A stretch of DNA of 9,746 nucleotides. Origin: Candidatus Cloacimonadota bacterium (GTDB taxonomy: Bacteria > Cloacimonadota > Cloacimonadia > Cloacimonadales > Cloacimonadaceae). Below are positions 1 through 6,854 of the stretch, one piece after another. Each line of letters starts with the position of its first letter. Position 1 is the stretch's first letter. Below the pieces are notes generated by a model. The model did not search any database. It was not told where the DNA came from and worked only from the letters and a program-made list of their open reading frames with translations. The stretch spans positions 1-9,746 of the forward strand of contig JAEWNJ010000048.1 in the NCBI GenBank assembly GCA_023392795.1, written 5' to 3'. The position numbers and the translations under genes are program-made.

Positions 1-2
1 TC

Positions 3-1235
3 CCGGTGATGATCCATCTGTTGGGGCACACCATGGTAGGCGTGGGCTATGAAAGCACAAGTGACTTGATTTACATTCATGATACCTGGGATCACAACCT
101 GCACTCCATGACTTGGGGAGGAATCTACTCTGAAATGCAGCATTTTGCCGTTAGTGTGATTATGCTGGCTTCAGCTCCGGAAATTGCCAGTATCACGCTG
201 AACCCCGGTAGCTTCAATGTAATCATGGATGCCGGCAGCACCACCAGTCGTAATCTGGTGATCGGAAATAGCGGCACCGGACCTTTGACTTACACCTGCA
301 GCTTACCCATGAGCGATACCACTGTATTGGAAGAAGGCTTCAACGCGTCCAGCCTTCCAGCAGGATGGACGCAGCTACAGATATCTGGAGATCCTGTGAA
401 TTGGGAGGTGGCCGTAGGAGGCTATGGCAATAATCCTAATGGACCTTACGAGGGATCCTACAATGCACGGTTGTATTATGGTTCAAATAATGTCAGCGAG
501 AGGATGTTGATCACTCCAGCTCTTGATCTCAGCGACGGAGAAACGGCATCCCTGCAGTTCTGGCACGCTCAGGCTGACTGGCTTGGAGATCAGGATGAAC
601 TGCGGATTTACTACAGAATCGGCAATTCGGGTGCATGGATTCTCCTGGCTGAATATACCGAAAGCATCCCGGAATGGACACATCACATTGTTGCTCTGCC
701 CAATGTAGCAGCGAATTACTACATAGCCTTCGAAGGTACTACCAAATTCGGATATGGCGTATGCCTGGACCAAGTAGAGGTGATCACGCATAAGTCGGCG
801 ATTGATTGGCTAAACATCAATGGTCATGGCATTGTGAGCGGTAGCATTGCTGCCGAAGCGGAAGATCACACTCTCATTTTGGGATTTGATGCCTCAGATC
901 TGGATGTGGGCACCTTCGAGACCAGCATCAGCCTAATCAGTAACAGCGACGATAATGCCGATATCAGCATTCCCATATCCCTGAATGTACTGGGTGGTTT
1001 GGATGCCCCGCAGGAACCAGCGGTAGTGCTACAGTCAAACGGCAACGTGCGCGTTTCGTGGAGCGCCGTGAGTGGTAATCCCAACGGGTATAGGGTATAC
1101 TTCTGTACCGATCCGGCCTTCAACAGCAATGTGAGCCTTTTGGGTACTACAGCGCGCACCAGGCTGTATTTTGATGACACCGCAGCGAGCAGCCGTCCCA
1201 AAGGATTCTACCGGATAATCGCCTATCGGGAATAG
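3..1235 (+). CDS. Secreted multidomain protein, 3' part (C39-like peptidase end, choice-of-anchor J-like, Ig-like and Fn3-like domains)
   Basis: The frame is open to the left window edge, so the start lies outside; the GTG at 6 is only an internal codon. Residues below are counted from it. Residues 7-29 (GHTMVGVGY, then IHDTWD) resemble the end of a C39-like papain-fold peptidase, with H8 and D26 as the probable catalytic His and Asp; the Cys would lie upstream. Residues 65-103 are the first strands of a BACON/ASPM-like Ig domain (PGSF..., GNSGTGPLTYTC). Residues 107-265 look like a choice-of-anchor J/MAM-like jelly roll (EEGFNASSLPAGW, LITPALDLS, LQFWHA, VCLDQVEV). Residues 268-330 resume the Ig-like domain (DWLNINGHGIVSG, GTFETSISLISNSDD). 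Residues 333-409 form a short Fn3-like tail ending in FYRIIAYRE. The protein is probably exported to the cell surface. Whether the peptidase is active cannot be judged without the N-terminal part. The gene converges on the helicase gene. Confidence 0.8.
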   Translation, partial: PVMIHLLGHTMVGVGYESTSDLIYIHDTWDHNLHSMTWGGIYSEMQHFAVSVIMLASAPEIASITLNPGSFNVIMDAGSTTSRNLVIGNSGTGPLTYTCSLPMSDTTVLEEGFNASSLPAGWTQLQISGDPVNWEVAVGGYGNNPNGPYEGSYNARLYYGSNNVSERMLITPALDLSDGETASLQFWHAQADWLGDQDELRIYYRIGNSGAWILLAEYTESIPEWTHHIVALPNVAANYYIAFEGTTKFGYGVCLDQVEVITHKSAIDWLNINGHGIVSGSIAAEAEDHTLILGFDASDLDVGTFETSISLISNSDDNADISIPISLNVLGGLDAPQEPAVVLQSNGNVRVSWSAVSGNPNGYRVYFCTDPAFNSNVSLLGTTARTRLYFDDTAASSRPKGFYRIIAYRE

Positions 1236-1251
1236 GACGGATCCGCCTCCA

Positions 1252-1409
1252 CCCTTTCTCGTTGCGCAGCAACCCATCTCGTGCCGCAGGCACCCATTTC
1301 GTTGCGCAGCAGCCCATTTCGTCCGAAGGACCCATCTCGCGCTGAAAGCGCCCATTTCGTGCCGCAGGCACCCATCTCGTCCGAAGGACCCATTTCGCTG
1401 CTCCGCAGC
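1252..1409. repeat. Array of eight covarying mini-hairpins with constant CCATYTC linkers
   Basis: Eight short inverted repeats lie in tandem with a period of 18 or 20 bp at 1261-1273, 1281-1293, 1301-1313, 1321-1331, 1339-1351, 1359-1371, 1379-1389 and 1397-1409. Plus-strand arms and loops are GTTGC-GCA-GCAAC, GTGCC-GCA-GGCAC, GTTGC-GCA-GCAGC (one T/G wobble), GTCC-GAA-GGAC, GCGCT-GAA-AGCGC, GTGCC-GCA-GGCAC, GTCC-GAA-GGAC and GCTGC-TCC-GCAGC. Every pair of neighbours is separated by exactly seven bases, CCATCTC or CCATTTC. The first unit is preceded by a variant linker (CCTTTCTC). A degenerate linker-like stretch (CACATTCTCG) overlaps the last codons and stop of the helicase gene. Stem sequences change but pairing is kept, which points to selection on structure. 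The array fills the gap between two convergent genes and would sit in both 3' UTRs. No T-tract follows on either strand, so it is not a classical intrinsic terminator. It is unlike CRISPR, whose spacers are unique and longer. Confidence 0.9.
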
Positions 1410-1413
1410 CCCC

Positions 1414-3579
1414 TCACATTCTCGTTTCCAGATGCGTGCCCACCACTTTCAGGAGTTGTCCCCTTTTGAATGAGACCGTCACCACAGCATCGGCTTCGGT
1501 GCCGTTTACGTTTAGCACCACTCCTTCGCCGTATTCCTTGTGCCACACTCTTTGGCCGATTTTATAGTGTTTTTGGCTGTCGCGGAGCTTAGTGGTGGTT
1601 TTTTTGGGAGCGTGAATGGGAATCCCGGGATCGTGAGTACTGCTTTGGAAGTATTTGCCGTCCAGATTGGCGATAAAGATGCTGGGGCTGGTGTAGTTAA
1701 AGCTGTCGTATAGTCTGCGGGCACGGGCATAACTGAGGCGCAGCACGCGTTTGGCCCGGGTGATGCCCACGTAAAACAAACGCCGCTCTTCCTCGATCTC
1801 CTCCCGGCTGTCCATGCTCATGCGATGGGGCAGCAGTTCATCCTCCAGACCCACCACATAGACTGTGTCAAATTCCAGACCTTTGGCGTTGTGCAGGGTC
1901 ATCAACCGCACGCTGTCGGTAGCGCCGGAGATCTTGTCCATATCGGTCTGCAAAGCCACAAACGGCAGGAAATCCTCCAGTAAGGGAAGGCGCTCGTTCT
2001 CGCTCTGAAAGCGCTCGGCAAATTCATTTACTGATGCTACGAATTCGATCAGGTTTTCCGCCCGGGCGATGTCCTTGGGGTCGCTGCTCTTTTTGTATAG
2101 CTGTACCAAGCCCAGGTCTTCCACAATCTCTTTGACGATAGCGGTTACGGGAGTGGCTCCCAGATTGCTGCGCCAGCCTTCCAGCTTTTGAGCAAAGGCG
2201 CTTACCCGTTTGAGCGCGGGAGTACCCAGATCAGGTACAGCGCCGGCATTTTGCAGGCATTGATACAGCGATACCCGGGTCTTGGCGGAAAAGGCCAGCA
2301 GCCGGCTGATGGACGTGGCTCCAATGCCTCGCGGGGGTTCGTTGATTACCCGAAGCAGGTTTTCATTGTCGTCTGTATTGCTGATGGAGCTAAGATAGGC
2401 GAGCAGATCCTTGATCTCCTTGCGTTGGTAAAAGTGCAGGCTACCCACGATGCTATAAGGGATTTTATGCTGCATCAGAGCGTTTTCAAACACGCGGGAC
2501 TGTGCGTTTGTGCGATATAGAACTGCCATATCACTCAGCGGCTTGCCCTCATGCCAATCCTCGGTGATGGCACGTGCCACCATATCCGCTTCTTCGATGC
2601 CGTCTTCATACACGTCCAGACGGGGTTTGATGCCTTCCCCCAGTTCGCTCCACAGTTCTTTGGCGTGACGGTTTTTGTTTTTGGCGATGATGGCATTGGC
2701 GAGATCCAAAATGGCAGTTGTGCTGCGGTAGTTCTGCTCCAGACGGATTGCTTTTACGTCCCGGTAATCGCGTTCAAATTCCAGAATATTGCGCAGTGTG
2801 GCACCCCGAAAGCTGTAGATCGCCTGATCGTCGTCACCCACCACGCAGACGCGCTGATGATGTCCCGCTATCTGATGCACTATTTCAAACTGTGCCTGAT
2901 TGGTATCCTGATATTCGTCGATCATCACGTATTCAAAGAGATCCTGATACTTGCTTCTCACCTGATCGTTTCCCTGCAGGAGCTTGGCGGTATAAAGCAG
3001 GATGTCGTCAAAATCCATGGCCTGATTCAGCAGCAGCGCTTCCTGATAATGCCGGTAGATCGTGATAAACCCTTTGTAAAAGGCGCTGTGTTCATATTCT
3101 GCTGGATCGATGTCCCCGGGATGCTGCAGGCGGTTTTTGTATCTGCCGATCCGGCCCAGAACCTTGTTTAGCGGGTATTTCTGGGCATCAAAGCCGTGAT
3201 CTTTGTAGATACGTTTGAGTAGTGATTTCTGCTCGTCAGTATCGTAGATGGAGAAGTTTTGTTTGTAAGGAAGATGCGCTGATTCATAGCGCAATATGCG
3301 TAAACACAGGGAGTGAAATGTGCCTACCCAAAGGGAGCGCATGCTGATGTCCAAAAGCTTTTCCAGGCGTTCGGTGAGTTCGCCTGCGGCTTTGTTTGTA
3401 AAGGTAACGATCAGGATCTTCCAGGGTTTGATCCTTTTTTCACGGATCAGATATGCCGCACGGTAGATGATGCAGCGGGTTTTGCCACTTCCGGCACCCG
3501 CCAGCACCAGGATCGGACTCTCGGTGTCGGTTACTACAGCCCTTTGCTGTTCATTCAGCTCCAAGAGGTAATCGGTCAT
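1414..3579 (-). CDS. pcrA: ATP-dependent 3'-5' DNA helicase, PcrA/UvrD type (SF1A)
   Basis: A full-length (721 aa) superfamily 1A helicase, cytoplasmic, for nucleotide-excision and mismatch repair, removal of RecA filaments and transcription-linked repair. All motifs are visible in order: Q motif LNEQQRAV (8-15), Walker A AGAGSGKT (27-34), Ia TFTNKAA (59-65), Ib-region GTFHS (86-90), II DEYQD (221-225), III GDDDQAIYSFRGA (248-260), IV NYRST (283-287), V LMTLHNAKGLEFDTV, and VI ERRLFYVGITRAKR. The C-terminal 45-50 residues (IGQRVWHKEYGEGVVLNVNG...) match the Tudor-like RNA-polymerase-binding module of PcrA, which favours PcrA/UvrD over Rep. The ATG at 3579 follows the TGA of the preceding lipoprotein gene by 4 bp and no good Shine-Dalgarno is seen, so it is probably translated by coupling. 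It is the last gene of the minus-strand run. Its stop codon abuts the hairpin array, whose last degenerate unit reaches into the final codons. Confidence 0.95.
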   Translation of the reverse strand: MTDYLLELNEQQRAVVTDTESPILVLAGAGSGKTRCIIYRAAYLIREKRIKPWKILIVTFTNKAAGELTERLEKLLDISMRSLWVGTFHSLCLRILRYESAHLPYKQNFSIYDTDEQKSLLKRIYKDHGFDAQKYPLNKVLGRIGRYKNRLQHPGDIDPAEYEHSAFYKGFITIYRHYQEALLLNQAMDFDDILLYTAKLLQGNDQVRSKYQDLFEYVMIDEYQDTNQAQFEIVHQIAGHHQRVCVVGDDDQAIYSFRGATLRNILEFERDYRDVKAIRLEQNYRSTTAILDLANAIIAKNKNRHAKELWSELGEGIKPRLDVYEDGIEEADMVARAITEDWHEGKPLSDMAVLYRTNAQSRVFENALMQHKIPYSIVGSLHFYQRKEIKDLLAYLSSISNTDDNENLLRVINEPPRGIGATSISRLLAFSAKTRVSLYQCLQNAGAVPDLGTPALKRVSAFAQKLEGWRSNLGATPVTAIVKEIVEDLGLVQLYKKSSDPKDIARAENLIEFVASVNEFAERFQSENERLPLLEDFLPFVALQTDMDKISGATDSVRLMTLHNAKGLEFDTVYVVGLEDELLPHRMSMDSREEIEEERRLFYVGITRAKRVLRLSYARARRLYDSFNYTSPSIFIANLDGKYFQSSTHDPGIPIHAPKKTTTKLRDSQKHYKIGQRVWHKEYGEGVVLNVNGTEADAVVTVSFKRGQLLKVVGTHLETRM

Positions 3580-3583
3580 GACA

Positions 3584-4015
3584 TCAGTTTCGGATTCTCA
3601 CAAAGACCGGTACGCTGTTTCTGCCTTCCAGATTGCCTGAGGGATAGCTTTTGAAGGCGGAGACGCGATACCAATAATCACCGGGGCTAACGCTGGAATC
3701 GTTTGCGCTACTGTGCACATAGCTCTGGATGGGACTCCCCGTGGCGTGCATCACGGTGTCCACCACCGCGTATGCGCTGTAATAGCCCAAGCTGCGGTAG
3801 ACGTAGTAACCATCGGTGTTGTAGGGATTGTTGCTCCCCCATTCCAGGTTCACATAGCGGGTATCGGAGCCTGTGCCGTGGGCTGTGGCGATGATGCCGC
3901 TCACTTCGCCGGGTATTTCGATATCCGGATTTGAGTGTGGATCCAGTGGGTTATTGCGCTTCATTGAACAGGCAAAGAGGCTTAGCAGGATCAGGATGGC
4001 AGCCAGGTATTTCAC
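3584..4015 (-). CDS. Small lipoprotein with one Fn3-like domain
   Basis: This 143-aa protein starts with a type II signal peptide: MKYLAAILILLSLFAC, with lipobox LFAC and C16 as the lipidated residue. A short linker rich in Asn and Pro (NNPLDPHSNPD) follows, then one Fn3-like beta-sandwich over about residues 37-143, with the usual strand markers VNLEWGSN, DGYYVYRS and DYWYRVSAF. No catalytic motif is seen. It is probably anchored in the outer membrane or periplasm as a binding or structural module. The start is GTG at 4015, chosen because AAAGGAG lies 7 nt upstream and the signal peptide begins right there. It lies 12 bp after the DUF5683-like gene and 4 bp before pcrA, so the three are probably on one mRNA. 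The exact role is unknown. Confidence 0.8.
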   Translation of the reverse strand: MKYLAAILILLSLFACSMKRNNPLDPHSNPDIEIPGEVSGIIATAHGTGSDTRYVNLEWGSNNPYNTDGYYVYRSLGYYSAYAVVDTVMHATGSPIQSYVHSSANDSSVSPGDYWYRVSAFKSYPSGNLEGRNSVPVFVRIRN

Positions 4016-4022
4016 ACTATAT

Positions 4023-4029
4023 CTCCTTT
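4023..4029 (-). promoter_or_regulatory. Ribosome binding site overlapping the upstream stop codon
   Basis: The minus strand reads AAAGGAG, 7 nt before the GTG at 4015. Its first two A's are the last two bases of the TAA that ends the upstream DUF5683-like gene (4028-4030). This supports the unusual GTG start of the lipoprotein and suggests that termination and re-initiation are coupled. Confidence 0.7.
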
Positions 4030-4630
4030 AGAAGCGCAGTTCCAGACCTGCTGGGGTTACTTGCAAGGGTGAAGCGCTGCGTCGCTTCACAATGTCCCGC
4101 CAGAGATCTTCATTGTATTCATTGGTCGAGATGATCACATCGTATAGATTGTACGCCCAGACCACGGCTCCAAATCCAAGCGCCATCAGCGAGTATTGAT
4201 AGGGTGTCTGAGCCTCGCCATAATAGTGATTGATGTCATCGATCTGGGTGGCGGATTCATACAGGTCGTGATTCGTCATCGCCTTATCATGAAAGTAGAT
4301 GGCGCTCATCACGGAGACCAGTTCCAGGCTCAAAATCACCGTCGCCCGGGTGTAGCGTTTGGTGGAAAACTGTCCCCAGCCGGGGATTACGGCACTCTTG
4401 AGGAAGTTTTCCTTTATGGGAAGGGCTTCCAGTTCGTATAACTGCAGCATGTTTTGCCTGGCTAGCAGGTCGTCCCGGTAATCACTACGCTGCAGATAGT
4501 CCTGCCAGCCGTATTTGGTGCTATCGGCAAAGGCTTTCAGGTCAAATTCGGTCTGAGCCCACAGCAGACCCATGCTCATCAGGATTGTTAGCAGGATGTA
4601 TCGGGTGTACTTCATCATATTCGCTGTCAT
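4028..4630 (-). CDS. DUF5683-like envelope protein with signal peptide
   Basis: This 200-aa protein has an N-terminal signal peptide (hydrophobic core about residues 11-24, probable cleavage after LLWA at 25). A polar helical stretch follows to about residue 74. Then comes KSAVIPGWGQFSTKRYTRA (78-96), the PGWGQ signature of the DUF5683 group often found in Bacteroidetes-like and related bacteria. Hydrophobic segments lie at about 97-112 and 146-168. The C-terminus ends in alternating hydrophobic residues and a final Phe (GLELRF), as in outer-membrane-associated proteins. The ATG at 4630 is taken because AGGGA lies about 7 nt upstream, overlapping the TAG of the TPR gene; ATGs at residues 5 and 6 are alternatives and leave the signal peptide intact. 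The gap to the TPR gene is 9 bp. The DUF5683 assignment is from motif recognition only and the function is unknown. Confidence 0.7.
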   Translation of the reverse strand: MTANMMKYTRYILLTILMSMGLLWAQTEFDLKAFADSTKYGWQDYLQRSDYRDDLLARQNMLQLYELEALPIKENFLKSAVIPGWGQFSTKRYTRATVILSLELVSVMSAIYFHDKAMTNHDLYESATQIDDINHYYGEAQTPYQYSLMALGFGAVVWAYNLYDVIISTNEYNEDLWRDIVKRRSASPLQVTPAGLELRF

Positions 4631-4639
4631 TGGCTTTCC

Positions 4640-6079
4640 CTACTTCATCAAGTCTTCCGAAAGCCGGTTCAGAGGAATCAGCGAGCGGTCCCGAAGGTTT
4701 ATTTGCCACACATACAAAAAAGTGTCGGTGGGAGTAAGTAAGTCGTATCGGGCTTCATATTTGTACTGCCCGGTGGAGAGCAAGATCTTCCAGCCGCTAT
4801 CCCGGATATCGGTCTGTTTGTATTTCTTTAGCACTTCAGCGCGTTTATCGGCTACACGGCGCATCAGGATGCCGCCCCGATATTCGCTGAGGATGCGTTG
4901 GGCAAATGCCGTGGGATTGCGCTCTGCCTCGATCAGATTTTGCATGCCGGCGGCGCGATTCCGGTATTCAGGCAAGGGGTCGAGGGCGATGGCCTGATTA
5001 TATATCTTCAGGGCGTCGGCATGCTTGTGTGAGGCTTCGATCTTCTGACCCTCACTAAAGAGCTCGCCGGCGCGTTTGATATCGGCCTGCTTCTGTTCCA
5101 AAGCGGCAATGGCGGCCAGAGCGGGGGGGTAATCCGGAATAATCTCGAATGTCTTGGAATAATGCAGCAGGGCATCCTCAAATTCGCGGGCCTCCATCAG
5201 GCTGTTTCCCTTGGCTATGTATAGCGAAGTGATGCCTTCGAGACGTGCATCGATCTCTGCTTGTTTGGCGGGATTGTATTGGATGGCGATACGGAACATC
5301 TTATCCGCTTCCAGATAATCCTGGGCATCAATGAATTCCTCTGCCTGAGCCTGATACACGTCTGAGATCAGGTGATTGATTCTCTGAGTTTCCACTACGG
5401 GGTAGCGGGACATCTCAAAGAGTTCTTTTAGGGAGTCTGTATAGTAGCCCTGATCTTTCAGAGTGACGGCGTAATCCACCTTGGAATCGATGAATTGCGT
5501 CACATAGTTGCGGGCCTGCAGCTCGTAGGCATTGTTTGGGAAATTGTCGTGCAGGTACTTATAGGCTTCCCAGGTGGAGTTTCGATCCTTGTATTCATCC
5601 ATATAGATGCTGATGCGGCGCAGGGTAACTTCCGGGATCAAATCAGAATTGGGGATCTCGCGGACGATGTCGTTCAGATACCGCATTGCCAGAGCTTTGT
5701 CGCCATCCCGCCAGGCTTGCTGACTGAGCCGGCGGTAGATATTGCCCAGCTCCACGTCTGCTGCTTCAGAATTGGCGAGCTTGAGCAGATTGATCGCCAG
5801 GGGGGTATTGCCCTTTTCCTGAGCTTGCTTGCCCAGTTCCAGATAGCTATTGCTGCGGGTCAATTCGGCTCTGGTAACGATGGCGCCGTTTTTTCCGGAC
5901 TTGATCAAATCGTCCAGTTCGGTAATGGCTCCGGCGTAGTTCTGCGCGTCGTACAAATCCACTGCCCGGTTCAGCCGGTTGATCTCACAGCCACTCAGCA
6001 GCAGGATCAGTGATGCCGAAATCATGAGCATCCACTTTGTCCTCTGCCTCTGGCTGCGTGTGTTGTATTTTATTTTCAT
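4640..6079 (-). CDS. TPR-repeat lipoprotein
   Basis: This 479-aa lipoprotein begins with a basic N-region (KIKYNTRSQRQRTK), then a hydrophobic core and the lipobox LLSGC, with C31 lipidated. From about residue 34 to 380 it is all-helical with tetratricopeptide-type repeats, for example AVDLYDAQNYAGAITELDDL, ANSEAADVELGNIYRRLSQQ and ALKIYNQAIALDP. The last 85-90 residues (after about 390) are not TPR; they contain WKILLSTGQYKYEARYDL and look beta-rich. The open frame extends to a TTG at 6094, but the ATG at 6079 is chosen: AGGA lies 5 nt upstream and the signal peptide is better placed. It is probably a periplasm-facing scaffold or adaptor working with the DUF5683-like protein and Fn3 lipoprotein encoded directly downstream. 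That role is inferred from position, not from a recognised family. Confidence 0.85.
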   Translation of the reverse strand: MKIKYNTRSQRQRTKWMLMISASLILLLSGCEINRLNRAVDLYDAQNYAGAITELDDLIKSGKNGAIVTRAELTRSNSYLELGKQAQEKGNTPLAINLLKLANSEAADVELGNIYRRLSQQAWRDGDKALAMRYLNDIVREIPNSDLIPEVTLRRISIYMDEYKDRNSTWEAYKYLHDNFPNNAYELQARNYVTQFIDSKVDYAVTLKDQGYYTDSLKELFEMSRYPVVETQRINHLISDVYQAQAEEFIDAQDYLEADKMFRIAIQYNPAKQAEIDARLEGITSLYIAKGNSLMEAREFEDALLHYSKTFEIIPDYPPALAAIAALEQKQADIKRAGELFSEGQKIEASHKHADALKIYNQAIALDPLPEYRNRAAGMQNLIEAERNPTAFAQRILSEYRGGILMRRVADKRAEVLKKYKQTDIRDSGWKILLSTGQYKYEARYDLLTPTDTFLYVWQINLRDRSLIPLNRLSEDLMK

Positions 6080-6084
6080 ATCAA

Positions 6085-6088
6085 TCCT
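6085..6088 (-). promoter_or_regulatory. Ribosome binding site that decides the TPR lipoprotein start
   Basis: The minus strand reads AGGA, 5 nt upstream of the ATG at 6079. The alternative TTG at 6094 lies upstream of this element and has no comparable site, so the shorter form is preferred. Confidence 0.5.
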
Positions 6089-6115
6089 GTACAAGCTGCT
6101 TATTCTGCATCTGTC

Positions 6116-6853
6116 TCACAAACTGTAGATGACGCCTTCGGTGGCCATCTCAAAAATGCCGGTGTCGAGCCGGCCGATCTTTTCCAGGAGCTCTTTGGAA
6201 GGTTCATGGGTCAAAAGAATCCGTTTCAGACCTGCATCCTGTAGCTTCAGAATCTGCTGACAGGAAGGATGTCCCGCATCCACCAGCAGAGTATGCGCTC
6301 CTCTATAGAGTTCTGCTATGCTGTCCGTGCTCTCGAGGTCTGAGCTGTACACAAAATCCCCCTGATCAGACATCAGGCGCAAAGAATATGCCTGCATGGG
6401 ATTTGGATACTTACCCCGGGTGATTACATCGCGATACCCGGTCAGATGATCGTTTGGCATAGCTTTCAAGCCAGGCAGATGAGTGCTCAATGTGCTCATC
6501 GGCAATATCTGGAGCGGGAAGCTAAGTCTTTCCTGAAAGGTGTAGAACATCGGGAAGAGCCGGGTAAACTCCTCTGCCCGTTCCGGTATCCAGACCGGCA
6601 AATCCTTCGTTCGCCCCTGTAAATAAAGCATCTGCACCAGCATCAGGATACCCGATACATGATCGGGATGAAAATGGGTAATGATCACGGCATCGATTTC
6701 GTTTTCGGTGATCCCCAGCTTCAAGAGCTGTCGGCTGCAGCCTTCGCCGCAATCAAAGAGATACTTTTTCCCCTCGTTTTCCACCAGCACGGAAGAGAGG
6801 TGTTTTTCCAGCGTGGGCAGCCCCGACCCGGTACCTAAGATGCGTATCTTCAT
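6116..6853 (-). CDS. Metallo-beta-lactamase-fold hydrolase, RNase Z-like
   Basis: This 245-aa cytoplasmic protein of the metallo-beta-lactamase superfamily shows the metal-binding set clearly: THFHPDH (H60, H62, D64, H65), H136 in PNDHLTG, D171 in YSSDLEST, and H215 in LLTHEPS. The N-terminal MKIRILGTGSGLPTLEKHLSS and LFDCGEGCSRQLLKLGI are typical of the RNase Z/ElaC branch, where Zn-dependent cleavage trims tRNA 3' ends. At 245 aa it is shorter than the usual 300 or so of RNase Z, and I see no clear long exosite arm. A tRNA-processing role is therefore plausible but unproven; a phosphodiesterase of the same branch is the alternative. Its ATG lies 1 bp after the TGA of the upstream transferase gene (TGATATG), with no Shine-Dalgarno, so translation is almost certainly coupled. 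A 36-bp gap precedes the TPR gene. Confidence 0.85.
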   Translation of the reverse strand: MKIRILGTGSGLPTLEKHLSSVLVENEGKKYLFDCGEGCSRQLLKLGITENEIDAVIITHFHPDHVSGILMLVQMLYLQGRTKDLPVWIPERAEEFTRLFPMFYTFQERLSFPLQILPMSTLSTHLPGLKAMPNDHLTGYRDVITRGKYPNPMQAYSLRLMSDQGDFVYSSDLESTDSIAELYRGAHTLLVDAGHPSCQQILKLQDAGLKRILLTHEPSKELLEKIGRLDTGIFEMATEGVIYSL

Positions 6854-6854
6854 A

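Noticed and set aside
1252..1409. CRISPR array
   Set aside because: Units are 18-20 bp with a 7-nt constant part and self-complementary variable parts that recur; there are no unique spacers of about 30 bp and no cas genes in the window.
1252..1409. Rho-independent terminator for either convergent gene
   Set aside because: Stems are present but no T-tract follows on either strand; a non-canonical role in ending transcripts stays possible.
1035..1546. Several minus-strand open frames running through the hairpin array
   Set aside because: The array lacks stop codons in these frames simply because of its repeat sequence; the frames overlap real genes on both sides and have no ribosome sites or family features.
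2188..3171. Long plus-strand frames opposite pcrA
   Set aside because: They are shadows of the helicase gene, whose motifs are complete on the minus strand.
5495..6013. Plus-strand 172-codon frame opposite the TPR gene
   Set aside because: It lies within a clear lipoprotein/TPR gene on the other strand and has no recognisable features.
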